From Saturnia japonica (taxonomy: Eukaryota > Arthropoda > Insecta > Lepidoptera > Saturniidae): a DNA stretch of 64,000 nt. The notes beneath the pieces were generated by a model. It was not told the DNA's origin, ran no database searches, and saw nothing but the letters and a program-made list of their open reading frames with translations. The DNA lies in the NCBI GenBank assembly GCA_033032175.1, contig CM065321.1:11740501-11804500 (forward strand), in the 5' to 3' direction. Positions 10,901-25,900 of this stretch are shown here, one piece after another; within the stretch, counting starts at the first letter, position 1, and each line of letters opens with the position of its first letter. A program made the translations under genes and the position numbers.

Positions 10901-13900
10901 AAGGTTACGTTGTTGGTAAATATTGTTTGTGAATTTATGTTAAACGATAAAATAACGTCACGTTACATAAAGATAATTATCGTTCGTAAACTATAATTAC
11001 GAAATAAATATCTAATAATATTCGTAAATTTGTTTAGTGTAGCGACAAACAATAGTGTACACATAACATTGTTATACCTTGCGGCATATATCATCATCAT
11101 AAAACACATGATGTCCATCAAAAGTCATCAACAAAGAGCAAACAGAGTCGCCGACCGCGACGCGACGCGACGCATCTGTCATCCACTGTTACACATAGTA
11201 ACGCTAATGATTATCGTATGGATTACATTTGCCATACATTACCGGTGATAATGTGCTTTATTGTTTGTAAATGAATTATTAACTGTCTAGGTATGTCCAT
11301 ATACCTATATACACTGAATAGTGTTACTTAATATTTTGCTATTATAGCATGTTTTCATTGTAATCGAATTAAATCAAATTTATTTGCAGCTTCAATTTTC
11401 TTTTATGTATTTTGTTTTATTCAGGGGTTCCCAAAGTGTCCGCCACGGCACTGTGGAGCGTTATGGGGAGGAAGTAAAGGCACTATAAGGCGCTCCTATT
11501 GTATTTTCCATGCAAAATAAGTGATAGTAATTTCCTGAGAATAGTAAACACGAGCTAGTTAAACTAAAAAATTGTAGCATATAAATCCTTAAGTGAACCT
11601 CAGATTTCGAGGTTTAACTAAAACCTTGTTTACACATTTTGACTAGCGGGCTAGAGGACAAATCAGTAAACTTTTAAGTATGCAGTGAAGTGAAAATGTT
11701 TGGGAGCCCCAACCATAAGTAATAAGTTTACTAATCGATTTCTTCGTTAAGCAATAACACACGGCGCATGTGGACATTAAATACATCTTACAATGTAAAA
11801 CATTAGCAGAACCAGATCTCAGTAAACAACGTCACACGTCAACTGATATGAAGATACTCGGTGACTCAGAACTACTAAACTTTAGTCAGTTTTATTTTAC
11901 AAAGTCTTATGTGATGACAGCATTTCATGTCATTATGGACAGGTATCGGCAACCTTTGGGAAGTTGTGGGCTAAACATAAGGATGTTAACATTGTTAACG
12001 AAGTTGCGGGCCGTAGATAATAGGTAATTGTGAAAAAATGGGTTGAATGGTATCGGGAATTAGAAGAATTTAATGAGAAGCATAAGCTTTGCACTTAAGC
12101 AACAAGATAATCAATATGAAGATCAATATAAAAAACACACAGGCGCAAAGAGTTTTCCAAATTTTCATACTAAGCCTAGTTCGATAGTTGATTTATTAGT
12201 ATACATTATAGAAAACAACTGTTCACATTTATATGTGCTTCTAAATTTGCAAATTACGTTTTAGCGCGCAGTTTTAAAAAGTTCCACGGAACGGATCAAA
12301 AGTCGAGCGACACGTATCCAGCCCGTTCGCGTTAGTCAGGCGTTGTGTCAACTTTGAGGTCTCGCTTTCGTGGTTAAGTGCCTTCCGCGCTCGCCTCCAA
12401 GCCTGGTGAAACTATCAAAGCCTCTAATGGCTCCAGGGAGACTAACAGTATTCGAAAAAAAAGTGTTGCATATATACGGCTACGATGATGCTCATATCCC
12501 ACGTCATTACTCCCTTACATCCCAAGGGGGAGTTTATCCCTTACAAATATATGTTATGAATATTTGACGGGCCACAACACAAGTGTAGAATTAGGTCTTG
12601 ACATTGGAAATTAATTAAACTACTCTACTTACTTAATATGGATATTGTGTGCGTTTGTTATTGATCGTGTAACTTCTGAATTTCAATATTTGATTTATAG
12701 AGATGATTGTTTGTAGTTATGCTAAGATCCGATAGGTGACGCTGTAGTTGTTATCAATAAATTCTATTTGGATTCAAGTTGCTCATATTCGGATAATATG
12801 TTGATTTAGAGCCAAATAATTAAATCTGTCTTAGATCCGTCTGCCTAGTCAGTTAGTAAACTTATAAAAATGCGTACAATCCCAATATTTATTTAAAGTG
12901 CAATATTACAGTGTAAACTCTTTATAACGAAACTCAAGGGACTGAGCATTTTTTGTCGTTATAGAGAGTTATCGTTATATGGAGTGAACTAAAAAACAAC
13001 CAAATTAACAAGAATTTTTAATATGTATGTCTTAGATAATAAATGCTTATAAATTATTGTTTACACATATAGTCTGATAACTTTGTCTGAAGTTTTTTGC
13101 TATGCCAGTACTTGTTTTGTATTATTTTATGTATTCTATTCATATCTAATCTAACACTAATCGCTTTCCGTTTATTGGCCATGTTAACAGTTTCAAAGTA
13201 GGTTTACGACTGATAATACGATAGGTACCCACTATGCTTGGTCGAAGACCATCACTTCCGAGAAAACAATGCGTCATACTGCATGTGTTCAAGGCAATTA
13301 AGGATAACAAAAGCTAGACCGACTTCGGATGTTTCGGAGCTTCAAAATCTTTTGTTACCTGATAACATAACATAAACAATAATACCGATAATAAATATTT
13401 ACTGTCTAAAAATATGAACACATTTCTTCGTAATAGAGAATGGCGTATCGCTATAAAGAGTGTTTTAATATGTGGGTTTTAACGCAAACCAACCAAGTTC
13501 GGCTCACTTCAACGTTATAGGGAGTTTATCGTTATAAAGAGTTTACACTGTATGTTAGTTATTTATGTTAAATAATTTTAACAGGACGTAAAGGAGCATA
13601 ACCACAGAGATACAAAATCGCCGACTCCTACTTTTGGAATTAAATTAGGATGGATACAAGTAAGTCAACACTATATTATTATTAAAAGTATTTAAATATG
13701 AACAGGCATTTTAAATTAATTCTTATTATATAATGGCATAAGTAATCCTACTAATATAATAAATGTTAAAGTGTGTATTTTTGGATGTTTGTTACTCCAT
13801 CACGCAAAAACGGCTGAACGGATTTCTGAAATAACACATAGGATATTTTTTATCATAACTTAACCACTGTTATCCTTAAAATATAATACCCATCTATGAT

Positions 13901-16900
13901 TTTTTTGTGTTGTCGTGTTTGAAACCAGCTGGTGCATATACAGATAGCGGAGTGGTAGGGATCGCGTCCTCCATACACGTAGTGACAAACCCATCTATGA
14001 TTCTGTTTTGGTTTGTCGTGTTCCGAGATCAGTCTGTGTATATCCAATAATACGTAGGCGAAGTCGCGGGTACCAGCTAGTATAGTTTATAAAATGGAAT
14101 AAAAATTATTAGGTAATACAGAATAGTAAGAGATAAAAATCTAGTTTTTTAATTACGATAATGAATAAATTGAATATTATTTAATATTTCGATAAAAAAG
14201 AAACTGTGTCTTTAATTATTCACAATTATATTAAGTAAAGTTTGTAAACTTTAAGAAATTAAAAATATGTATAATTCTTTTCAGGGTGTTTTAATACCAT
14301 GTCTGTTAAACATATGGGGTGTTATGTTATTTCTTCGTATATCATGGGTCGTATCTCAAGCTGGTATCGGCTTGTCCTTAATTATTATTGCTATATCAGC
14401 TGTGGTGTGCGTAATCACGACGCTTTCGATGAGCGCTATCTGCACCAATGGAGAAGTAAAAGGAGGTTTGTTGCCATCAATGCATTTTTTTATTACTATT
14501 GTATTGTGAAACAACTATACCTAAGGTGCCACCTCCACGAGCGAGTGTATCGCCACGATTCCGCCCTGATATCGTCGAGACAATTATTCATCCGCCTGCG
14601 TATCAGCGTAACTCGTGACGGATCGCTGCGTGACCGCAACAACTTATCGTCGTCATCGTGTCCAATCTTTTTGCAGTGGCTGAGCTATGAGTAGTCCGCA
14701 TTTCGAGTTGTTGACGTTTTTCGCATCATTGTCACTCGTCACATCCCCGTGATAATATCACCGTGTGGAAACACGTTTATAGAATGGTTATAGAATGAAG
14801 TGGCAACGATAATATCGCCGCGATAAACTCGTTCGTGGAGGTAGCGCCTAATGGAGTTTTTGGCGGGATCTCAAACTGTCATGTAGTGGTTTTGTTTTAT
14901 ATTCATAAATTTTTGATTGAGACACAAAATCTATAGCCTTTATCTCTTTTAGCTATTCCCACTACGGTGTCAGAGAACACAGGAAAAAAATGTGTTTAAT
15001 TTCTCCTTACCCTAAAATTGATTTCTACCACTGCCGAACGGTCGGCTGGAGTTGGAAGTGAAGGACTATTGTCTTCAATTTCTAAGTTTCATGGTCGTAT
15101 TTCAGGTGGCATTTACTACATAATTTCAAGATCGTTGGGACCAGAATTCGGAGCATCTGTCGGCATTATCTTCGCTTTCGCTAACGCAGTTGCAGCAAGT
15201 ATGAACACTATCGGTTTTTGCGATTCCTTGAATGACTTGCTGAAGAATCATGGGCTTAAGATCATTGACAACGGCATGAATGATGTGAGGATTGTCGGCA
15301 CAATCGCTCTAATAGTGATGTGTATCATATGCGCCGTCGGCATGGACTGGGAGAGCAAAGCGCAGGTTTGTTACTTATTTTTACCAGATTGCAAAAAATG
15401 AGTGGTATGTTTTTCGAGCGTATGTCTGTCTGTTTCTTTGGCACGCTCTGTAGCTCAAACGGCTTGATCGATTTTGGCATACGAGGTGTCGTTAGTTTCG
15501 TTGTAATTGTGAAATTGACATAAGCTATATATAATATTTATGAACGGCGTCTGGAAATCGAATAGAAAGAGAAAAAACATTTTTTTTTTAATTTTTTTAG
15601 TCAAGTATTTTTGTTTTTTTAATATTTTTTACATGTCACAGATATTAAAAAAAACGTTAAATCTATCTCTATGTCAGTCTGTCTGAAGGTAACTATTCAA
15701 GCTCCATGTTATTAATTACTCTTTTACGGGTATCTGGTGTAGTAAGTAAAAGTGAATGAAGTCTGCCAAAAATTTTCCTCTAGTTTGCTTTCGTAAAATT
15801 CGCCGGCTAAATCATTAAACATTTATCAATAAACAGGCAATGTTACGTAAGTAGAATCGCTCTTATACCAGTGTTAATGTTATGTTACTTTAAATTCTTA
15901 ATTGGCTATAAAGTCATCTATCTATTTATTCATTCATTCATTCTTTGTCCCCATAGGCCGTCTATTCCCTGCCACTTTAGTTTAGCAATTCTGAGCACTA
16001 CCTATATAAAACAATATTATTCTTATTCAATAACACAGAAAGACACTGAGGCCCATGGACAGCGCCAGCTCTACCCTTTAATCAAGGTAGAGCGGCTTTC
16101 GGCGCACTTTGGTTGACCATTTCAAAAACCTAGATTTTTTGTGAGCAAAACGGGGCGCCCTTAAATAGTAACAAAAAAATTTAATGAAGTAAAGTTAATG
16201 TTTATAAAAGAAAATTGTTACGAATTTTCTTTGAAAATAAACTCATTTTTTTTTGTTTAATACTTATTTGTTCTTCAAAAAGTAATTTTGATATTTGTCT
16301 TTTATACAGCTACGGCGCGACCGTGTTGCAAGCAAGAAGTGTGGCGCCGCGCGGCTATGCTTAACTTTATTTTCTTGAATTCAATTTTCATTTGTCTCTC
16401 AAAAGGCACCAAAAAAGTTATATTTTTGCTCGTAATTGCTTTTCGCATTTTGGATTTTTGGCGCCCCTCTACCTGGTGTCTAACTGCCGAACTCAATATG
16501 CGATCTCAATCCATTTATTCTCCAAAGTGTGTCAATATCCGATCTACAGATTACAAAATCAATCCAAAAATGCGATCGATCTCAATGAGATAATCAATCC
16601 ATTTTTGAAACGTCCTCCGTATGGAAATGACAGTTACGCATCCCAATAACCTATCTTTGTTTGACAGATCTATTTACTACTATCTGGTTTCCATTTTTAC
16701 GACCTTAGGAATTTGGCGGTTTGCGACTAACGATCTTAATTCTGTTTAATTTATTAATTGTAAATTTTATTACTTATTGTTATAAAGGTGTTTAGTACAA
16801 TAACTAGTGACGTTAGTGACAGTGATTTGAATGATTTGGAGCCGTTACAGCTTTCCGATTGGGACGATGATGAATATGAATTTAAATGACTTGTAGGCGC

Positions 16901-19900
16901 TTCAGAACAATATTTATTGTAGCAAATTCAATAAAGAATATATCCTATCTCCACATTACACTTCCTTCCTTACAATTATCAGCAGTGCCAACATGATAAA
17001 ATAACGTAGTTAAATGAATTTACAACTATTGCTATTAATGATTATCTTAAATAAACAAATATTAAATTGTAGATATCTAATTAAATAACCGTTTTTGTAG
17101 AGGAAGTTGCCCACTGTCCCAACATAATAACTTATTAGAAACAAATCACACACTAATATTATATTTATAAAATATTAATGAATCGCCATCCCTACTTTGT
17201 TTGGACGCAGAATAGGTACTAGAATAACGACAGATGGCTGAGATGGTAGATCTAGGTTTATGTTACGTTTCCAAAAACTTTAAAATTGTTTTGCGTAGGT
17301 AATATTTCAGGTCGATCTACGAGGCCGCCAGTTCCGGCAGTTTTCGATCGACCTAGTCTTCGCTCTGCCAGTCAATGCCAGTCTAAGGGTATAAAAACTG
17401 TAAATACTGCGTAGGTTCTTAAAATATCTATAGGTATTAGTAATACATAAAGTTTTCGATAATATAGTATAGCCGTAAAGTGAAATTATTCTATAGTATT
17501 TGTGTAAAACTTAACGCATTGTGTATGGAATGAAACGTAAGGGAAGTAAGAAATCGTCGATCGTCGGTCGAAACTTGGATCGTGTTTGTTGATCGTTGTT
17601 ATTGAGACGTAGTTCGAAGATCGATCGATAGATCGTAGTCAATCTTAGATTGGCTTCAAACTCAGATCGTAGATTCGTTATTGGGTTCGGCCGTAAAGCG
17701 ACCGCACATTTCGCTCTACTTCCAGGGCCGCCGCTGCCCATGGTTATACAATTTGACGTAGCAATCAAGTAGGCTCCAAATTCGGTGAAGCTGTAAAAGC
17801 CGCAGCGGCTTCTGGGCCCCTAAGACTAACAGTATAGTCAGATCTAAAAAAAAAATCACGTAGATACTGAGAACATGTTCAAAACGTAGCGAAATCAATT
17901 ATCACAATAGGCACGAGCCAGATAAAGGCCAGAAAGTCGAAATTTTCTTAAATAATGATTAACTTTAGTAACTATGTTAAGTAGGCATGTACGTGCTTTC
18001 TTTATATTATATTTATCTTCATACGACGAAGTACCTGCACTTTTTTTGATACTTTTTTTAATCGAAAATTTATTTGTGGTCTTTACCGACTTATAATCGC
18101 CATAGGCAAAGCTACATGACAGGGAAATAAGAAATACTGACAATTATCTCGTAATACGACGCGCAAAAGTAAGTTTTTATTATATGTATAGTAATGCCTA
18201 TCTGGTAAGACTCAAGTATCTACCTTCCAATGCATACCTATTTCAATATAGAATATAATTAAGTATGCATTAAGATATTATTATGAGTAACGAACATTGA
18301 ATACAGAAGTACATCAACTTCTAACTGTAAAAAGTTAAAATACCGTCTGCTTGATTGAATAAAAGTGTGTAATTATTTACGCACATAGGAAGTTATACAT
18401 CTATGGCGTAACAAAATAAAAATAACTACAAAACGTTTATCCCACGTTCCAATAACATGATTTTACTAAACGTATATTAAACGCCCCAAAAGAAATATAT
18501 CTTTAAAAAAATATATTGATTGTTATTTGTTAGATACCAACAATTGTTAGGTAAGTTCTTCATCTATTCACGTATTCTCAGCTACCTATATACGGGATTA
18601 AATAAATCAATTTACGATCGAGGAACGGAAGCTCTTTGCACGCAATACTGTGTTTATAAGCTAAAATTTGCTCGGATGATTTCGTCATACCTTTAACCGT
18701 TGAAATGGGAGCAATGCAATTTACGTTCTATACAATCGCAAGAAACAGGTATGCATTTATTTAAGAGTTATATTGTAAAAAGCGTAAGTAATGGTCGATC
18801 AATTATTTTTGTGATCAGCCAGTACCTATAGGTATATACAGCTGCTGACAGTCGTAGATGTTTGGTGGTCACCGTTGTTTCTGGATTGCATTATTGCATT
18901 TACTATAAGGCACAGTGTCGTCACTTTGACTTGCTTCTATAAAAATAGTACAAGGAAATTAATGAACTCATATAATTTGTAAATCCTTAAACTCTGATGT
19001 TAAGCACTTAATACAATCACGCAATCGTTTCACATGATATCTATACTATTAAAAAATAACAATTTTTAATAATAAAGAAAACAAGCTCAAATATTTTGAA
19101 GAGTTCGCTGGTGTATCTTCGAAGTTGAAGGTCCAATGCTAATGAAATTAAAATCGGACCACTCTTGTGGTATCATCCCCTATGAGACAACAAGAATCAT
19201 ACAAATCGGTGCTTAAACAAAGAAGTTATGGTTGAAGATCCATAAAAAAAAAATATACATAAGTACATTCGAATTGAGTAAACCTCCGTCTTTTTTTTAA
19301 ATCGGATATAAAGGATTGTTTCTTTGTCACTTTATATAGATTACTTCGCTTAATTCTAGGTATAGCTTAATGTGTTACTTTATACGTACTGTATTTTAGT
19401 GCGAGAGACAGCAGCTAAGGTAGATATCTCGTTTATATTTGAAAAGTGGGGATATTCAAGCAATCTACAACATGGAACCTCGTGAATCAGTAAAGAACAA
19501 TTCTCAGGAATGTAATTTCCAGTCTCCTGTGCATTCATCATATCTATCACCCGATTGCGTAGAAACGTTGGTGTGTTTATACGCATGCCCACGAAATTTT
19601 CTAAATTAGTACAAGCATTTTACAACAGATATTGCGCGAGGCTTTTCATTTTGAAGACAACGGAAATATAGTCTTGGGCAAAAGCTACTATATGACATAA
19701 TATTGTAATTTGTGTATGTTAATGTTAATTCTTTGCTCCGAGTTCTATCACATTTTATTTTGTAATTACTCGACTTTTAATAGACTATAACATTTAGTGA
19801 CATCTTTTAAAATAATTGAACCCCAACGTTCTCATTGACTAAATCATCAATGATGCGGACTGCTCATCGTGCTGCAAAGGGTAACAAGCATTTGACCCCG

Positions 19901-22900
19901 CTCGTCTTCATAAGACTCGCGACGTAGAAACTTGTCTCTCTACCCACGAACTTCGAGAAATCGATGGAATAATTTGCTAAGACCTTGATATACAGAACAA
20001 AATAGTAAACAATACATTTATAAGTTTTTTTAAATATTTATATTATAGTATTTAGCGTTTGGACATAATCTCACTTGATATTAAGTGATCATGTGGCTCA
20101 AAATGATAACATGATAAGTCTAGTGGGAGAACTGGCATCCAAATACAGTCGCCGGAACACACTTTTTTAGATTAGGCACTTTAGGATTTATAGTGTATCG
20201 CTTTAGTATTAATAGTTCATAGCTTTATAGTTACGAAAAGTGGGTTTAGCTCGCAACGCCACCGAACCGTTTCGCTGCAAGTGAATTCTTTGGTGGCGCG
20301 TAATTTTGAATCTGTGATATTTTCTACGGTATTCATTTGAATGATATAATGTAAAGAAAGTTTTAATATACATTAAATTAACAAGTTAACAAACATATTT
20401 ATCTGGATAAAAATTAATACCGAACCGGAGAAAATAGCTTCGAAAATAACCTAATATTTTTAATTACTTGGCTTGGCTTGGCGACAAATTTTTAACTTGA
20501 GAGTTTTGGCTAGCAAGGCGTTCATTAGAAAATACCCTACCACCATGCTATGGTTTCATAACGATGTTTTCCTTCACAAAGCTTATGCTCATTGCAGGGA
20601 TTTGAATTCACGTCGATCAGCGCGGTTTCCGTACACGCAACCACTGAACTATCATTGCACTAGCAGTACCCCGCGGTTTCAAACGCTTTTATTATGCAGT
20701 ACTTATTTTCGTCCCGTATTTTTACTTATAGGTATTACTGTTTTTCTGATAAGATATCAAATATGGAATCATCCTATTTTCAACTCCCTTAGTAGTCTAG
20801 TCAACAAGTTCAAAAACGTGAAAAATAGAGATAGAGGTCCTAAAAATATGAACGATAGCTAATTGGATTCGGAATCACCTCTAGAAAAATGTTCCTGAAG
20901 GATTTTGGTGCAGGTAAAAAATTGCAATTGTTATTAATAAAATATGATGAAAAAAATGGTATTTAGTTTTTCGTTAATAACTCAAAAAATATTAATTTTT
21001 CAATTTTGCAATTTTGTAAAAAGCTTGTTAAAGTGGAGGAAATTTCCATTATTTATAATATTAATTTGACATTGTAAATAGGTTATAACACCAGCTATCT
21101 GCCAGTGAAAGTCCCGTCAAAATCGATTCAACCATTTCGACGATTACCCGTAACAAACAGACAGACAACAATTTTAAAAATTGGTTTTTTGTTAAAGGTA
21201 TCGTATATACTTTCAAATGCATTTAGTAAAAAAGTGTTATTTTGACATTACAAACAGACACTTCAATTTTATTAATCTAAATATGTATGTAAAAAAGGAA
21301 ACCGTGACTGACTAACTGATCTATGAACACAGATATCAAACCACTGAAAGGATTGGGCTGAAATTTGGCACACAAACAGTTATTACGACGTACCTAATTT
21401 TTTTTTTTTTATTTTCCCCTAAACTGTTGCAACGAGGGTTCCTATCCAAAAATTGTACACGGGTGAAACCGTGGGGCACAGCTGGTTGTGAAGATATAGT
21501 ATAGATGACTAAGTACTTTTAACTTATTGATAGGGTGTTATATATTTATGCTTCGGAATCGTATGCTTCTCCATTACAATATATTCATATGGTGAAATTC
21601 CTAAATAATTTATGAAATATAATACGTACAAAGTTGGAACGGAATTCTTATTAAGTAAATATATATTTTTAAGCTTTTACTCTAAATACGTACTCGTACT
21701 ATAGTACCTAATGAAAATTTTAAATACCTGGAATTATTACGTAAGTTGTTATTTTAAATGCTTACAATTTTATTATTGTAATTACTCTATAGGTACTGTA
21801 TATAAGAGCTACACAATTTATTATTATTATTATGAGTTATTAAGCAAAACGTGTCTATTGTTTACGAGCGGAACCACAGTACTGATCCCCTGACGATTGT
21901 GGAGCAATTTTAATACAATTATTATGATAAATTGAGTCTGCCAAGGCTAACGCATATGTTTTTTTTTATCTGACATAATATTGTAGTATTTCGTATCAAA
22001 TTTTCGGTGTTATATCTTACTATTATTATAATATTACAAAAATCATGATATAGCGTAACGTATTCATAAATTATTTTATCTGAAACCAATACTGACTTAC
22101 GGTTTGGAGCAGGCTAGGTACTAAATAATGAAGGCGAAAATTATCTGCTGTTATTCGAACGCAAAATACTAAGACGCATTTTCGATGTCGTGTTAGGAAA
22201 TGAAGAATGGCAAAGTCGATTCAACCATGAGTTATACGTAGAACCAAATGCTGTTAAAACTATTATAATTGGTCGGCTGCGATAGGTATGACATATCGTA
22301 AGAATGGAAGGCCAACCAAAAGACTTCTGGAGAAAATACCTAACGGAGGTAGGCCTAAACTCAGATGGTTGGTTCATAATTATTTAAATACAAAAGGGCA
22401 GGAAAGTGAAAACCAGAAATAGATCAGTCTCGAGATTTATACTGGAACAGGCTGAGGTGTTTATAAGTGTTCAGCTTCAATGTGCACTTTTTTCCGTGAA
22501 TAATTCTAATGTGTAAAGCTAGCCACACACTATGGTCTACTGGAAGGATCTATCTGTACATGTGTGCAGGCAGTCCGGAGCATGTATTGAAATAGATCTG
22601 TGGAAAATAGTTTATTTTTAATTATACCGTAAGGTGAATCTTTGCATATATATGTACGTACATGGGCACGTGCCCATACAAGCCACGACTTGGTGTCGAC
22701 CTGCGCAGGCACACCTGTACAGGTAAACCGTAACATGTATGATGTACATATTATACACCATCTTTTTGCCTGTTCGCATCATCGTTTTGGCTGTTGCATT
22801 TATATTGTGTGTTATTTTATTTATGATAATATGTATGTTGTATATAATTATGTTTATGTAGTATAAAATGTGTGTCTGTATTGCATACTATATAACGGTA

Positions 22901-25900
22901 TAATATGTAGTATAATGAATAAGTAATGTGTAATGTAATGATTTCAGATGTTATTATGAGTAAGTATAATATGGTAACTCGTATGTAAGGTTCCCAAGAC
23001 ACAGGCATGCCTAGTTTGGGGCCATTGTTAAAATTTAAGTTGTAAATTTAAGTTTTAATAAATAAAATAAATAAATCGAAAACCAATCTAACGTAATTCT
23101 ACTCACAATTTTTTTTTATTACGCATGTCTTACATTGTGAATTTTGTCGACAGAACTTTTTGATCGCGATTATAGTCGGAGCAATGATAGACTTCGTCGT
23201 GGGAACTATAATGGGACCTAAAGATAATCTAGAAATCGCACAAGGATTCGTTGGATTTAGTAGTAAGTATTAAAAGAAAAAAATATGTCGAGGGAGTTGT
23301 CTTCTTCTCTATGTTAATGGAAAAACTGGCATTGCATTTTTTTTTAATAATTGTATCATAAACCATATTTTTCATTGTAGTAAAGATAATATAATGTCCA
23401 CTACAGGAATTGTATAAATAGCAAAGTTTAAAAAAAAAAGCAAGGCTTAGTGACGGCACTGTTCCTTATGGTGAGCACAGACAATCTAAAAACAATAGTG
23501 GTACCACCAAGAGATCGATAATACATCAACAGTCGTTGTTGTCATGCCGGCCAGAAAGTCTCTCATATAGCAGTTGGTCCTGAAACGCGACAACCCAAAA
23601 GAGATCCCTCCAATACACTTGCATACCGGATATACTCTGGCTGAACTCAGAATGCGCTGCGACACTGTGGCAGGTGCTCACGTTCCATTCAGTAGATATA
23701 ATAAAATAAGCCCTCTCAATTATTCCTCGATATATTCTTCTATTACACACAAACAAATAGAAATAGTTAAATTAAAATATTATATTTAAAAACTGTAACC
23801 CGACTACGGAAATGAAATATAGTATAGAATTGCTTTCTGTCGTTTGGTATATTTTATTTTGTACTATATTAATAAATTCAAAATTTTCTCCGCTATCATT
23901 TAAAATCCCACTCGATAAAATAGCACCAAAAACTTCAAAGACTCCCCACTTTTTTGGATGTGACATCCATCGTATTGATTTTCTTCACATAATATAAAAT
24001 GTAGGTACTTTGTGTGACCCGGTATCGATCGACTCCTCATTCATCGAAATCAGATGAGTAGTTTAAGCGCTATACTAAAACATCCGTAAATACATACAAT
24101 ATATAGTCTGCTTAAAACATAAGCCTTCCTTTTGGCTTTGCCGTAGTAGGTTAAAAATATACATTAATATTATGTTGATAACGTGTCATGTATACATAAA
24201 TAAACTTGTGCTCATTTACAGCTAAAACATTTTCGGAAAATTTCAATCCTGACTTTCGATACAGCGATAAGGTCTACTACGACTTCTTCAGCGTTTTTGC
24301 TATATTTTTCCCCTCTGTGACTGGTATTCAAGCTGGAGCTAATATCTCTGGGGACTTAAAGGTAAGAATTATTCATAAGTTTTGCTTCTGATCGAAAACT
24401 TTATCTAGAATCACAAATGGCAAAGCGGATTGGGGAGTAATTAGCAACTAATAACAATTAAAACTAATATTGTACAAACCACGCTGCAGTATTGTCTTCC
24501 CTAGAAATATGTGAAACTCTATTGACAATGTTTTTAAGTTCTTCATTATTTATTTATGTGAACACTTAATAAACACTAAAACAAGTAAAGAAAATAAACA
24601 AAACTTTGCTTAGTGCTAATATAATTAAAAGTGTAGATTACATAGTAAATAGAATATAACTAGTAACAAAAAACAGAAGAGAAAGCAAATATATTTAAAT
24701 TAAAATTATATTTAAACATTTAAATTGTTCCAAACAAAGTATTACCACATTATGATGGATTATGCCAGCACTCAGCTTACCTACATGACCACAGAAGAGT
24801 TCATTAAAGGTCGGAGAATAATGTTAATGCAACTTTTATTTCATTTGTTTTTTTTAGGACTACAGTTTCACCTGATGTTAAGTGACGATGTGGACCAAAA
24901 TGATAACACGCTAATCCTAATTGGCTATCAAGTAGAATTGCCGGAACACACCTATAAGTTGCTTGGTGACAATTTACAGATAGAGTACCTTACCACCATG
25001 CTATTGTTTCATCACTATGTTTTCCTAAATCACTAAAACTGGGGCTCATCTCAGGAATTGAAACTAACGTCGATCGATGCAGTTTTCTTGCACGCTACCC
25101 CACTGAGCAATCATTGCTTGTGTCTAGTATAATTTATTTAGGTACCTACTAATTTAAAGCATTTTAATAAGTATGTATAACAACTAAATTGTCCCATGAA
25201 TGCCAATGTAATTACCTATATTTTCATTATTATTTATTAGGATGTATAAGTGATGCGAATAAAGATTACATCACACTGTAGGACGACTTTCTTCAGCGAA
25301 ATGGAATCATTATTTGATGTTTAAAAATAACTTAAGGTCAGTGACACATAACGGAGCAGCTGTAGATAGACCAGACCTGCTACGTAAGAAAGTAGAATAC
25401 CGTAAATACATAAGTACCTAATTATTTTGTAAAGATTATTAAGAATATTTGAATCAATCATCAGTTTTGAAGCAATGATCGCTTAGTGGTGGAGTTTACG
25501 GAAACCGCGTCGATCGACATGAGTTCGAATCCTTGCAATGAGCCTGAGCTTTTGGCGAAGGAAAATATAGCATGGTAGTAGGCATATATAAGTGAAACAA
25601 CTCATCTGTGGTGGTAAAGCATTTTCTGTTATCGGCCTGGCTAGCTACAACCCTCAAGTTAAAAATCTAATACCAAGCACCTGTAGGTGTGTATAAACTG
25701 TCAGCTGTACGTGAGAAGCCAGATTTCCACTAGGTTTCGTGTTACCATCTTGAGCCACATCGTCACTCAACATCTAAGGATATTAAGTGAAATGAAATGA
25801 ACAAACACTCAATATAAAGCGGACAAGTATTGTGTTATTTTTGTAAGTAATTTTAGGTAATCAGGGAGGGTGTGTCGGTTAATGTAAATAAGTTATATAA

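Larger units (their letters stand above)
4940..13584 (+). other. Intron 1 of SLC12 gene 1
   Basis: An 8.6-kb intron. Recognised contents are listed separately: mariner (7548-8948), a family B retroposon (about 10200-10360), a hAT-like MITE (11422-11712), a family C fragment (about 12300-12470) and a TA-flanked element (12909-13550). The stretch 4940-7547 is AT-rich with nothing recognisable apart from a short GC-rich fragment at about 6413-6456. A GC-richer block at 9120-9410 is unexplained. Confidence 0.7.
15366..23153 (+). other. Intron 4 of SLC12 gene 1
   Basis: A 7.8-kb intron. Recognised repeats are listed separately. Other contents: an inverted CTCTACC/GGTAGAG pair near 16065-16090; a short acidic open segment at about 16790-16888 followed by AATAAA; a GATCG-rich stretch at 17280-17690; AT-rich unique DNA at 18000-18800 and 18960-20060 with nothing recognised. 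Confidence 0.6.

Noticed and set aside
19380..19592. Minus-strand frame of 70 codons in intron 4
   Set aside because: The composition is mildly protein-like, but I recognise no family and see no signals around it.
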